From Aspergillus flavus (Eukaryota; Ascomycota; Eurotiomycetes; Eurotiales; Aspergillaceae), in contig NC_092406.1 in assembly GCF_009017415.1 (NCBI RefSeq), positions 6,324,001 through 6,388,000 of the forward strand: 64,000 nt of DNA, written 5' to 3'. This document shows positions 34,556 through 47,000 of the stretch, piece by piece; position 1 is the stretch's first letter; the number at the start of each line of letters is the position of its first letter. A model generated the notes under the pieces. That model was not told the origin of the DNA and did no database searches. It saw nothing but the letters and a program-made list of their open reading frames with translations. The translations under genes and the position numbers were made by a program.

Positions 34556-37394
34556 TGTGGCCAATTATTGTATTCCGATTAACTTTCAAAAGAGTGTGGG
34601 TATGCAGGCGTAGTGCATGTACAAACGAAAGGAATGGGGGTATAATGAATGTATGGAAACGAGGGGAATGCAAAGAACCGCGACAAATTCAAGGGTCCAT
34701 GTCGCCTTATAAGTAGGGAAAAAAAGAAAGTAAGACAGTGCACCGACCAGCATTCCTCAGCTGGAGTGGACCTCGCATGGATCGTGAAAAAAACAAAATA
34801 GATTATGGATCCGATCAGGAGAATAGCGATCGGCTTCAGGAACCATACAGATCCATTCGCTGAGGTGGAGTCTCCCAAAAGGAGCCCGATCATGGATCCT
34901 AACTCGGCACTACTGATTAGGGCCGCCGCTATTCCACACTATTGGAAATTGTTTGAGTGGTTCCCTGCATCGCATTGGCTCGAGCCTCGGCTGGGGGCTG
35001 GAAATAAGCAAGAAAGGTTACAGTGCTTTTCCTGTCAGCTGTCATGGCTTGTCTTCGTTTGTCTGTTAGGTTAATGTCAAATGATACTGTTTGAAGTTTA
35101 TACTAAGGCGGAAATTCAAGGCAGTTGAGTGAACATTCATCGGTCACGTTGTAGTCATCTGTCTTTAGCTGCTCCAGCGGAATATATAAACCTCCTTTTC
35201 TCTACATACACATGTCTTCTTCATCAAGTTCTCTCACTGTACAACAATGATTTGGGTTTTCTATACTTTCCTCAGCGATGACTGTCTTGTTTTGGCTGTC
35301 TTGTGAATAAGTATATCTTTTCCCCGGTGAATCTCGAATCTAAGTCATGGAACAATTCTTTTTGGAAATTCGCCTTCCACCACCTGAGAAACGCACATTC
35401 CCTAGTCATTAGATCTGAAACAGTGCATGATTCTGGTTCCTTAAGTACCCGGTAAGGCTCCGCAGTCGTCTTTTGACTAGATCTTCTGACGTACTAAAGA
35501 AGATGCTGGACAAACACGGCATTGGCGTTCTCAATACAACAACACCTGACCGTTGTATAGTTTTTGGCTCGTTACCCGAATTGGCCTCAAAGCCTTCAAG
35601 CAGAGCAAATTTTGGGGAGGTATTATCTCCAATGATAACAAGACCACGTGTAAGCAGATCTCGGTTTTGGCCAATGCTGGATCTCCCTAATCCGAGATAT
35701 TTTCTCACCACCACTAGACTACTATACCTCTTCACCAGAAGCGCAGGCGTGCGTGCTGAAAATCAGCAATCCGACAACGTATCTAGAAGAGATAGTGAGA
35801 GGCAGACATACAAGCGTATCATGTATGTATTCAATCCCTTGTCCTCCTCCCACTTCCCGAGACGGCCAGTGATCAACAACCCCTTATACAAGGCATCGTG
35901 ATATATACGAAGACTTGGCTCACTCCTCAACAAGTCATGCGTCGTACTAACTTCTACGTTGCCTACCCAGACATCGACACGCTAAGTACCATAATGAAAC
36001 CCGTCAGCTTGACTGTTAGTTTCGCACTGATTCTAAGACTGCAACATATGTTTTTCTCTCAACAGTCGGCCAGGCATCGTTTCATCAGATGATATAATTG
36101 GATGTACCCCCCACATTTAGTGTCCTCGATTGCATCTTAACACAACCACCTGGTGTGCACAGGTATATATTACCCCGATATCCTACAACTTCTCGGTCAC
36201 AGACCACGCTAACTGACCTCCTAATACAGCCTGTACTCAGACGCCTGGTGCTGCCTCTTTGCCTTACTAGACTCACATTCACCTGCATCGCCGCCGGATG
36301 TCTCAAAGCGATTTCTTTCTTGCCATCCACCTCAGACTCTGTCACTTTCTCCCGGCTCCTTTTCAGATTCAGCATGCTTCTTGGACTGACGACGCTTCAC
36401 CCGTACTTTGCGATTGCTAGATCACCTCGAGATACGAGGACTCGATTCACAGCCATCGCGGATCAAGCAACAAAACCCTCAGGTAGATAGGTTGTTTGAG
36501 GTGCTTCGCCTTAGACACTCGATCTTTCGGTATACATACCCTGCCACCTACACGTGCGGTTAGATAGTCATCCTGGCTATCTGTACTCGCTATCTAGCGC
36601 TGTATACCTTTTCTTATTTAATTTTCAGCCACTCGTCGGTTGAACCAAGATACAATTTTCACACTATACATACCTACGGGCATCAACGATCACTTTACTT
36701 AACTCGGTACTTCACCATGATGAAAAAGGCTAACAATGATGACGATGATTGTCCAATTCTAAGAGCCTTGACAGGGGACAGCACCTCTGTCTCCGGTACC
36801 TCGATAGAACATCCAAGATGAACGCACCATCCATTGAGGAACTTAGCGGGACAGGTTTCATTGAGCTGAGCCAGGAGAGAACAAAGCCTCGAGCTTCTGT
36901 CCCTAGAGCATAATTGATTATTCGTGCAAACCGAAGGTAGGTAGGAAGTGTCACCTATCAAGCGAAATACAACTCGTTAACTTTTCTTTGCCTTAGCGAA
37001 GAGCGATCACGATAGACCTACAATTTGTTCTTCGAAATGAAGCAAGCATCATGCCCAGATTCCAAACATTGCCTTGCTGTCGTGCGCCCCCCACCCCCCC
37101 AAGCCCACTTTCTATCATCGTGCCCACATTGGTCCTGCCATCACTACCAGAATGGGTGACGGTCTAGGCGATGACGGCGATGCTCCCATGGCGACAACTT
37201 TGAACCTTCCACTGGGCTGGCTACCACTGAGACTTGGACCTGAATCGAGGGCATGAAATAGACTCCTGAGCTCAACTAGCCGCTCGAAACTGTTACAAAG
37301 CCAGCAGATCGACCCCAGACGTGGAAATACTCAAACGGAATTTTTGCCAGCCAGTACCATGCAAGGTCATAGGCTAGTTGCCTAGCTTCCCGGC
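34556..37394. other. Gene-poor region, 2.8 kb
   Basis: The first 300 bp are the lipase promoter. Beyond this there are only unsupported frames (for example 35409-35735 minus and 36098-36490 plus) with no motif. No RNA or repeat is recognised. Relics of the next region begin near 37395. Confidence 0.5.
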
Positions 37395-38140
37395 TCTTTA
37401 TATGAGCTAGGTCACTGGAGTGACTATCAAGCACGAGAATACGCGATCGAGGACTGCACCATAGCCCCCCACCTGGATTGGGAAAACATTCTGTCTGCTG
37501 CAGGTCCTTCTTCCCTTCATCCTGTACTTGAGAGCGGGCCCACGGGGCCAGCTGAATATCACCCATTTCATGTCACAGGCGTCTGCTGAAGCACCCCCGA
37601 TGAAGAAGATGAACTCCTTGATGATGTTTGTCCACACGGTGTTCAAGTTCTATCAAATGCCCAAGTCTTCAAGGCTTCTCTGGTCGATGGCCTTGCACGG
37701 TATGAGTATATTATCTACTATAGCGAAAATGAGGCGTGCAAGCGATCATAATCTTAAAGGAGGAGCCGCCTCGGCTACCCAATGTTTATTGAAGTGCGGG
37801 CTCGCAGTTTGCGGTTTTAATCCCAGCAAATGTTGCCTCCGATGATGTCTACCATGACTTCGGCCACATACATGTCCCGCCTACAATTGTTCGGTCGCTG
37901 GTGAAGACACCACCGCGCATGTATCTACACCAACGGGTACCGGCGGGAGGATCGAATCACGGCTGGCTCCGTAATATGTATTACTCGACAGGTCAACAGC
38001 TTGTCCGGATGGACCCAGCTTACTATTACTGGTATGTTGTGCTGCGGCCAGACCACTGCTGGCGTCTTACATCATATCCTTACTACACCAAATACGCCCG
38101 GAAAGGAGACCCTACGTTTTCCGATGGTGTTCGAAAGTGA
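37395..38140 (+). pseudogene. Relic of an unidentified ORF
   Basis: A coding-like plus-strand frame begins about 37395 with ELGHWSDYQAREYAIEDC, continues through APHLDWENILSAAGPSSLHP, meets a TGA near 37586, resumes as VLSNAQVFKASLVDGLARYE, breaks again near 37745-37795, then reads FGHIHVPPTIVRSLVKTPPR and YYYWYVVLRPDHCWRLTSYP before ending at 38140. The amino-acid texture (aromatic, no low complexity) is that of a real protein with point stops and shifts. I do not recognise the family, although its YYTKYARKGDPTF segment recurs in altered form at 39306-39383. No function is offered. Confidence 0.5.
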
Positions 38141-38499
38141 ACAGAGTAAACCTGGACTTCTCGGCCAAATCTAGAAAATTTAACTCCCCCTGGCGTCCAT
38201 CTTAGGATTTGAGATGATCCACTCGTGCACCGTATGTGACAATTCAATGCCTGAAGTCAACAATCAATGAAGGATGACCAAGAAGGGTTACATAATTCCT
38301 AGATTATGCAACCCACCAAGGAGGGCATGGATAGAGTGCAGTTCAAGCGAATGGGACAATCCAAATTGCCCATCCCACAATAACCAGGAAACCTTTGCTA
38401 AAGCATCAGCAACTGTTTCAAAAGGGTCCAAGTGACGTACCTTATAGTCTGGCTATGGTGTCTCAAAGACTATCGTGGACGGGTCTCCTATGGTACAGT

Positions 38500-38870
38500 G
38501 AGCTCCCGAGATTCAGAATTGAGGACAGGAAGCTGTGGGACATACTCTTAGCGAACGACCTGTGTAACAACGCCCTGCCTGAAACCAATTATTCGAGACA
38601 ATGGGTCATCGAAAGTTCCACAGCGCTTCTCAAAAATGAGCGGTTTCAATCAGGAGCAGGAAATCGCCTTTGGGTCCCTGAGACATCTGCGTGGCGGTTT
38701 CGACTTCATTCACGGTCCACCCGGCACCGGGAAGATGTACTGGCTTCTAAGAACCCTGACTATCTTCCTGTACCGCCCAAATTCCGAGACTGGCAAGCGT
38801 CACCAGGTACTCAGCACCGCATCGTCGAACAACGTGGTCGATAGCGCGGCATAGCAGATGAATGAGATAG
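38500..38870 (+). pseudogene. Superfamily 1 (UPF1/DNA2-like) helicase fragment, decayed
   Basis: One frame encodes LPRFRIEDRKLWDILLANDL to about 38635. A second frame takes over at 38636 with FNQEQEIAFGSLRHLRGGFD, the Walker A region IHGPPGTGKM (38708-38737) and KRHQVLSTASSNNVVDSAA, then a TAG at 38852-38854 followed by in-frame QMNE. Q-motif, Walker A and the hydrophobic strand after it are in the order of AAA_11-type helicases. The frameshift, the stop and the replacement of the Walker A Thr by Met show it is dead. The C-terminal helicase motifs are absent. Confidence 0.65.
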
Positions 38871-39305
38871 CCACTGGGCGGTTGAAGACATGTGACTTTG
38901 CAATACTCATATATCTGCTCCATAATACTCGTGATTGAGGAGCGTGTCCTATGATTTATGCCTAAACTACACTCACAGCCTTTCGGATACCTCTGAAAGA
39001 ACCGCTAGACCACATGACGATGCAGGTCTGGTTCTTTTAACCGTCAAGCAAGAAAGTCACCAATGCAGACCACTGGGATGGGCATGCAGGTGTGGACTTA
39101 GTGTGTAATAAGGATCACTGTCGTCACCTTCAAAATCCTCGAGGCTCTTCCTGGATGAAGGATCTTGGGGTTGATGGAAGAAAATATGAATCTGCTTTTA
39201 TCAACTTACGATATCAGCTATATGCGACTCCCTATTCGCTTTCTCGACAACTTAAGCCATCAGTATATCAGCCCTCAATCACCTGGGGATGACCACAGAA
39301 GGTAA
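38871..39305. other. Intergenic between relics
   Basis: No coding motif is recognised; a 66-codon frame at 39092 has no family features. Confidence 0.5.
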
Positions 39306-39383
39306 AAGCACTGGAAGGAAAAAGGCGAAACCACCTACTTGCGGCACATCGATATCGTTACTAATGGAACGGTATTAAGCTGA
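39306..39383 (+). pseudogene. Short relic with KGETTYLRHID motif
   Basis: Twenty-five codons between two stops read KHWKEKGETTYLRHIDIVTN. The segment resembles the place where the relic at 37395-38140 breaks (TKYARKGDPTF), so it may be the displaced continuation of the same gene type. It is short, and the similarity was judged by eye. Confidence 0.3.
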
Positions 39384-40066
39384 TTGAGTCATCTGGCTTT
39401 GTCTTGTGATCCCCAAGGTTGTAAATAGTACAGCATGCTCTTTGAAGTGAAACCATGTTCTGAGGCGTCTCTGTGTAGATAGCCGGGCCTGCCCGCAAAG
39501 TGCATTATGCTTTTACGAGATTCAGGGGTTAGTTATTTGAATTGATGTTCACTGTTCGACTATACTATACGGTTCCTTCTATTCAGTGCCTTCCTGTACT
39601 CCTTCGATAGCTTTTAGAGTTGATGGGTATCATACAAGGCTCAGTTAATGATCGGAGAGAGACAAGAACAGAAAGATTAAGCAATCTCACAAAACTAAGT
39701 TTGAGGTTAGCTGTCATTACAAAACAAATGGCTTAGGAAGGCTGGCTCAGGCGGGTTGGAGCTAATTGATCCTTCGAGTCGCTTGGCATAGTCAACGGTG
39801 AAAAAATTGGGTATAATTAAGTCGTCAGTATCCGAAAGAGCTGCGTGATTATTGTACATCATATGGATTATGCTTATGCTTAGACACGTCAAGGCTTGTG
39901 CCCCTTCGGTCTTCATCAGTAAACCTCGCTCTCGCAGGGGAGAATAAAAAGAAAAATTAACTTTTAACCAAGTTCATATCGCTCGTAACTTCGTTCCTTC
40001 AAAGCATCAGCTTTCGTGCCTGCGATCGCCAACATCTTCATCCTAGTTCTGTACAAGGGCCCCAGT
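39384..40066. other. Intergenic, nothing recognised
   Basis: AT-rich sequence lies downstream of the minus-strand regulator. A 69-codon minus frame at 39707-39916 has no features. Confidence 0.55.
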
Positions 40067-42336
40067 TCAGGCTTTCGGCGGTGATCCGGCCCGAGGCGAT
40101 AGCTCCGACATCCCACTTCCCCATAAACCGAGCGAATGACGCTTCTCCACTAGTTTCAACACGTCGTAGATGAATCGTCGTTCAGGTCCGCCGTCGGGGA
40201 ACACCTCCCAGGCCACGCGCACGGGGAAGGCAAGCCGGTTAATCATGTTGCCTGGTGCCGTTAAGATGTACCACTCGAGAGTTCGGCAGATGCCGCAGCC
40301 CAGAGCATACTGCTGCGCGGGCCCCACACGATCGTCGTCCGGTCGGGTGTCGACCGTCGACAAGATGAGCCGCGAGGTGTAATATAGGCACATCGTTTGA
40401 GCAAGACGTAAATTGGGGTAGACAAGTTTGGTCGGGGTGATGACGGCACCGGTACGGAGATCGCGACAGCGGAAGATAGGAAAGTGATCATTGGGTTCCG
40501 CGGGCACCTCCTTGGGCGGCCCGTCGGGATAGGCATCGACCCAGTCGATCTTCCACTGGAGGAACCGGCACGTGAGGTTGGTAACCCCATTCCACAGTGC
40601 CGCCTGTTTAACGGTGATCTCATGCGCACTAGGGACCCCGGACTGTCGCGTAACTTCCAAAGCGTCGTATTCCGCCAACAGGGATGGCACCTCGACTGTT
40701 AAATCTAACAGGTAGTGGAGGATGTCTTTCTTGGTCGTTCCAGCCGACCAGGGTACATTGATCCAATCCTCCTCTGCAAGAAATGAAGGCTGACGGCGGA
40801 CGAGGGCCGCCCCAACCTGGTTGGACGTGTTAGTCCATGCGTGGCTCGACATGGCATTCATTTCACCAGACAAACTTACCCAATACGGACGCAGTTCTGC
40901 GAAGAGGAGGTGCTCCACCCCGTGAATATGATTCTCAGGTCCGCGGTGTTCGATTAAACGCACAGCACCGTGCACATGCGCTTGCAGCGATGCTTGCGAG
41001 GTCCGTTCGACGCTCTTAAAAACGATGGTTAAGTAATTGAAACCGTACACTAGAAAGCAAGAGAGTTACCTCAAAGGCCATCAAGAGGATGACCGTGGCC
41101 AGAGTGGATTCAGCCTTGCTCCGTTCCGGGTCAAACAAGGCATTTTGTAGATTGCGCAGGACACGTCCATACAGCAGAGTGCCTGACTTCTCAATTCGCG
41201 GGTCCTGAATGGACCGACCGAAGAAAGTTGCTGAGACCACTTCAAATGCATCCATCAGAAGCGGAGAAAACATGCGAATTTCCGCTGCGCGTCGCAATGC
41301 TCCCGCCTGACCCGACTTGACATCCACTTCCGGGCTAAAAGCGTCCACAAACCGCTCAATGAACACGTCCAACATTGGCCTGGACGAGTTGTTTATGCTA
41401 ATGATCGACGAAGATGATGAATCTTCGCTGCTTTCCGATGGGCTGCGGTTGAAATCGAAGCCCCCTGACCCGCGTGATGCACAGTAATCGTTATCTCTGC
41501 TAATATCGTCATTGTTCTCATCAGGGGAGCGTTGGTGGATAAAAGCTGCATACACCAAGCGAAGTTAGCCTGGCAGCTGCCCTGCACGGTTTTGGACTGG
41601 CGCACACGCCATCGCGCACACACCTTCTGTTCCTTCCAGCTCATTCGATCCGCTGGGGCCAGTACGGATTTGAGTGATTAGTCGATCGACAAGCTCCAGC
41701 GGGGCCGAGCGTATAGTCGCAAACAGCCTTTGCAGTTGGGCCTGACGCCGCTCCGATCGGTGCCGGCGCTCTGAGGAACGACGCAATGCCAAGTCAGCGA
41801 GTCATGGTTCTATGATTCGTCATGCGGGGAGTTGGGGCCACTTACCACTGTTGTTCAGGCGGGCCGTTAAGTCGCGGATCTCCGCCCGCAGATTTCGGAT
41901 CTCATCCGCTTGACTGATGGGCTGGGGATCCTCGTCTGTGCCCGGTTCATACACGCACTTGGATGGGTAGCCATGGGCGCAACATGCATGACAGGGTTTG
42001 ACGCGGTCGCACTATCATGGGTAGTCAGTTTCACAACGCGTCGGGGTGGCCCGTCGGGGGAGGATTCGTTGTTTTAGAGCCGATAAGGGACGTAAATTAT
42101 GATCATGAAATTATTTTCATTTCATTTTTATGGTAATTAATGGTATGGGGTCGGCCAACGGTGATGCTAAAACGAGAAGCTCAGACCACGATCGGTTCGG
42201 AACGTACCTTGACCTTGCGCAGTCGACAAACCCTACAGGATCGAACCTGACGAGGGGCCTGAGAGGGCACAACCGCGGCTCTCTTCTCCCGCGGTAATCC
42301 GGACACAGGCAACGCTCGAGAATCGTGGGTAATCAT
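40067..42336 (-). CDS. Zn2Cys6 fungal-type transcription factor
   Basis: Predicted nuclear regulator, 600 aa, from exons (minus) 42336-42208, 42011-41846, 41770-41624, 41545-41070, 41014-40880 and 40816-40067. The zinc cluster CX2CX6CX5CX2CX8C (about residues 34-62; CRVCRLRKVK then CDRVKPCHACC) is split by a 196-bp intron, long for this window. A short coiled linker follows (EIRNLRAEIRDLTARL), then a Ser-rich stretch and the helical effector region with RPMLDVFIERFVDAF and VILLMAFE. The 63-bp intron 40817-40879 is a multiple of three and could be retained, but it has GTAAGT, CTAAC and CCAG signals. The frame remains open upstream of 42336 without an ATG to about 42522, so an additional 5' exon is possible. 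Targets are unknown; the neighbouring PDR pump is one candidate by position. Confidence 0.88.
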
Positions 42337-44070
42337 GGGAAGAATAGGGGGAGGGTCCGGTGGTCGCGTCGCGATCCCAGAGTCAGGCGGAGGGATGGGA
42401 AAGTCGGGTTCACCATGGGTTGGAGCCAACGGTACGGCAGGATCGAAGCGAGCGAGATCACAACGAACATGTCCGAGAGATTCCCTGCTTCGCTTACAGC
42501 AGCGTTCATCGCGGGCGGCCAATAACGGAACGGCATAGACGGTGCCGCGTCGACGGCGTCATCACCATGTGGGTTCAACGGTGCAACAACTCATCCATCA
42601 AAAGGGCGGTCCGACCGTTCCCCAGTCCTTTTTCCCCTGTTAATGAATAACGTTCCGGGACCGTTGGGTCCAGGACTCCAGGGCCACCCACCTTGCGATT
42701 TGCTGTCAAAGTTTGCTGTCAACGCGAGAATCTCGAACTCTTTTTCTTTTTGTTATTCTGCGGTTTGTCTCCGCCCTGTGGGGCCCGTGACCTTGCTCAC
42801 CTGCCGCATCGGGTAAGCGTTGCTTTGTTGAGCCACACGTGATACCTTTATTGATGCCTGAGGTATTTCAGGCAAACCCTCATACAATCAAGCTCACGGT
42901 GGTTGTCTGTCATGCCTCATACGAGTTGTTTCGTTGACGGTGCTGAAGGTGACACGCAGATTAAGCTCGTAGCAGCGGGTAATGACTGTGGTGGAAAAAA
43001 GCAACGACCTTGCAGAGAAAGAACAAGTCATGTGCCTGCAATGCAAGTATATATTGATTACGCTTAAGAAGTCCTGGCGGTAGTCAATGGGCCCTCTATA
43101 CCATCTATCCCCGTCCATGACTGAGCAGGAAAATCATATACTCTATTCCGCAAGATATATTCACGTATTCGTTCAAGGCATTTGACGTATTGGTCTTTTA
43201 GATTATGTGAGTTACGAGTTGTGTGATGGAATAGTACTTGACAGTTGAGTCCAGTCCTTGTTCGTCAGCTTTGAATCCATCTGCGACGAATCCGCCGCCG
43301 CGCTATGAGGAAGGTGGGCACGGCAGTGTGACTTGTGCATGATGAAATTTGTTCATGACATCTGCAATAGGAGGTACGGAGTGTTCGTTTCATATAATGA
43401 CTTTCCTTAAAATGTTGACAGCCGCGTTCAATCGTATTTCATATACAAGTCAACTTATTATACTGTAACTAGTAGGGCTACGAGTTAGTTCCTCCGATAC
43501 AGATATTCGGAGAATATTAGTATGATTGTAAAATTACATGTAGCCTCGGCGGTAGTATGTATCAAGCCAATACATACATATCGTTCACTACCGCATGGCA
43601 ACCGCAGCCACCGCAACACCCACCACACTCAAAATGCCCGCCCATCGCTAACATGACAAAACACCAAGCGATCCTCCGGAACCACCTTCTTCAACCATTC
43701 AACATGCAGCTCGTAAATCTGACGATGCCTGTGCAAGGTTACTGCTGACTTTTGACTACGGTGATGACTTTCAGCCGACGATAACTTATTTCGCACACCC
43801 TAAATACGCATCCTACAATGAATGCCATGATATCAACTCAATCAGTTCTATTCACATGAAGCGCATCAGCTCATAGCTCTTCTAGCACTTGGTATATCTA
43901 TCATAAATAAAAAGGCAAACACCAGAAATGCAGCGATCTATCGACAACGCTAGTCTAATCCGGCAGAATTATGTTCGGGGAATATAAAGAAGAGCAAGCA
44001 ACCAAATATTATACGGACAATTAGAGAAGGGAAGGGGATGGTCTTCACCCCATCCAGTGGTTCGGCCACA
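42337..44070. other. Intergenic, nothing recognised
   Basis: It contains the regulator promoter on the left and the 3' side of the ABC transporter on the right. No motif-bearing frame, RNA or repeat is seen. Confidence 0.55.
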
Positions 44071-47000
44071 TTACTCTGCCTGCTTCGAGGCCTTGGTACG
44101 CAGCTTCATGAGAACGTACACAAGGGCATACGAGCTAAGGGCGAACAGGGCAACAATAGCCGCATCCCGCCATCCGTAGTAGTAATCCATCAAGTTGACG
44201 CTGAGAAGATAATCGCTACCCCTCGTATATTGACACACGCGGCAACCGGAGGTCGCGTCCGCATCCAGGAGATTCATGCGAGCGCCCATGCCCTGCATAA
44301 ATTCGGTGAGGTACTCGCCGCAGGTGCTGCCATTCGGGGGATCGAAGAGGGCGTACTCAGAGTCCTTGCACTTCACATTCACATCGAAGATGGTGAAGGT
44401 CATCATGCTACCCATGAGATAGTTGAACGGGTTCATCCAGTAGATCCAGTACCTCCAGAAGGCTTGGATCTGTTGGTAGGGCACCATGACACCACAGAAA
44501 GAGGCGAGGGTTCCAATGATCACTGGGTTAATTAAGGAGGCGAAAATCGCGTTCGGTGCGTAGGCGGAGATGAATTGACCAATTCCAGTGTAGACGAACT
44601 CGTACATCAACATAACGAAGAAGACAGCGCCGGACTTATTGGAGTCAGTGGGGAAGCCAACCGTGTAGTACCAGCATGCGAAGTAAAGGACGGCACAGAG
44701 GCAGAGATAGGGAATTTCCGATACAATCAGGGCGGTCACGAAGGCAACCCACGAGTACATCTTCGATTTTTTCTCACGGGCGTCATAAATGTCTCGACGT
44801 TCAAGGAACAGCGGCTGGAGTTGATTAATGACACCGGGGGCGACGAAGATAAAGTTGAAAATGGTGAAGAGGCGGAGCTGCATCGAGTGGACAGTATCAC
44901 TGATCATCCAGAAAGAGAAACCGTTAAACAAGGCAGAGCCAACATGGAGGGCCAGTTTATTGTTGACATAGTCGGTATTCCGGTACAGAGCCACACACAT
45001 ACGCTGGCTCACCAACTTTATCTGTGTCCAAAGGCTCGTGGCAAATTCTCGGCCGTCATCAAAGGTACCAGGGGGCTTAGACGCAGCGTCACTAATGATT
45101 CGGTCAAGCTCTTCGATAGAACGCTGGTTCTCTGGAGACTCTAGCCAGACCTTATTCCAGTCGCGACCCTGGGAGAGAGTACCAGAGACAACATCAATCA
45201 TATGCTCAGCGGGGTTGACACCGGGTGGACACGCAGCACCATAACGGCCGAAATAATCCTTGACCGTCTGGCCATTGTCACCAATGTCACCAAAGTAGAC
45301 CATTTTTCCACCTTTAGCCAGGAGAAGCAGGGTATCGAACTCAGCAAATAGCTGGGCAGAAGGTTGGTGAATAGTAACCAGAACAGCCTGGCCAACATCA
45401 GCCAGTTTGCGTAGGAAACGGACAGTATTATATGCAGATTGGCCATCAAGACCTGATGTCGGCTCATCCAGGAAGATCAGAATGCTCGGCTTTGAGACCA
45501 GTTCCACACCGATAGTAACACGCTTACGCTGTTCCACACTCAGTCCAGCACCAACCCGGCCAATCAGCGTGTCGGCGATATCATGTAATTCCAAAAGTTC
45601 GATGATGGTATCCACATATTTCAGTTTTTCATCATCAGGGACATCACGCGGCTGACGGAGCAAGGCAGAGAACTCAAGAGCTTCACGCACGGTTGCAAAC
45701 GGTTCATGGACATCAAGCTGTTCACAGTAGCCTGCAGAGCGCTGGAATGAAACAGGCAAGGGTCGTCCATCAACCATAATAGAACCATGGATAGTTCCTT
45801 CGGTCTTTCGCTGAGCCAATACATCAAGGAGGGTAGTCTTTCCAGCGCCAGAAGAGCCCATCAGGGCACCCAACATACCAGGCTTAACCCATCCATAGAC
45901 ATTATCGAGGAGCACGCGGTCACCAGTAGGTGTTTTCACAGTATATGTCAAGTCTTTCCAGGTGAAAACGGACGTGTTGCGGACCAGTTGGTTGTCAAGA
46001 TCGTCACCCTCCTGGGAGCTTCCGTCGTTACGCTTCTTCTCCTTCTCGTTTACCTGAGACTCTTCATCGAAGCGGGCAACCTGGCTATGCTTATCTAACC
46101 TCTCGCGCGGGATCAAAAGCGTGTTACCGCTTTCTGAAGCAGCTTTCCACCGGGACGTGGCAATGATGGTCACGGCCACGAATAAAGCCCACCAGGCCCA
46201 TAGGATACCGAAGTTACGCCAGACATGGTTGTGGCTGTAGGACAATGAAGCCAGATACTGGTCTCCGGTCACATAGTTGTTGCCTTGGATAGCGCCACCA
46301 ACACCAGCACAGGACTGATGATTGGGGACATTTTCATACCCAGGACCAGTAGGAATGAGGTTTGTGCCCACACAAGGAATAATCTTGTTGTGGAACTCGC
46401 TCGAAAGTAAGGCGTCAAAGCCATATGCAAGAGGATTAATCCAGTAGATCCAGCCAAACCAGGGATGCATCTGCGGCTTCGTGATCATATATCCGGTGTA
46501 CATGATCAGAGCGGAAATGAGGAAACCGGAAACCTTGGACGCGCCGTCGAATGTCGTGAAGAGTGCTCCAACCGCACGGAACAATGCGGTCATAACCTAT
46601 AGTGCAATTCAGTTAGCCCATGGCTGCACTTCAAACATTGTTGATTAAATACCATGGGAGAGCCCTTACCATTGTCGTAGCAAAAACCAAGACCCAATAA
46701 GTGAAGAAACCAGACGCACTCATGGTGAGGCCCACCATGAAATAGACCACAAGGGAAAAGATGCTGATCTGGAACAAGAGGACTGGGATATCGGCAGTGA
46801 TCTGAGCGATACAGAAAGCAGCGGGGTGGAAAAAAGCGAAACCTTTGTGCTTGACCAGGACCGGCCGACCACTGAATGAATCGGTCACTTCAGACATAGA
46901 CAACAAACTATTATAGAGCAAGGAAAAGAAAAGAGCACCGGATTTGACAAAGAGACCTCCCGAATTGTTAGGCGCATTGTAAAACAGGGATCCTGCAATC

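Noticed and set aside
35409..35735. 108-codon minus-strand frame
   Set aside because: Composition looks moderately protein-like, but I found no motif, start context or extension; not enough for a gene call.
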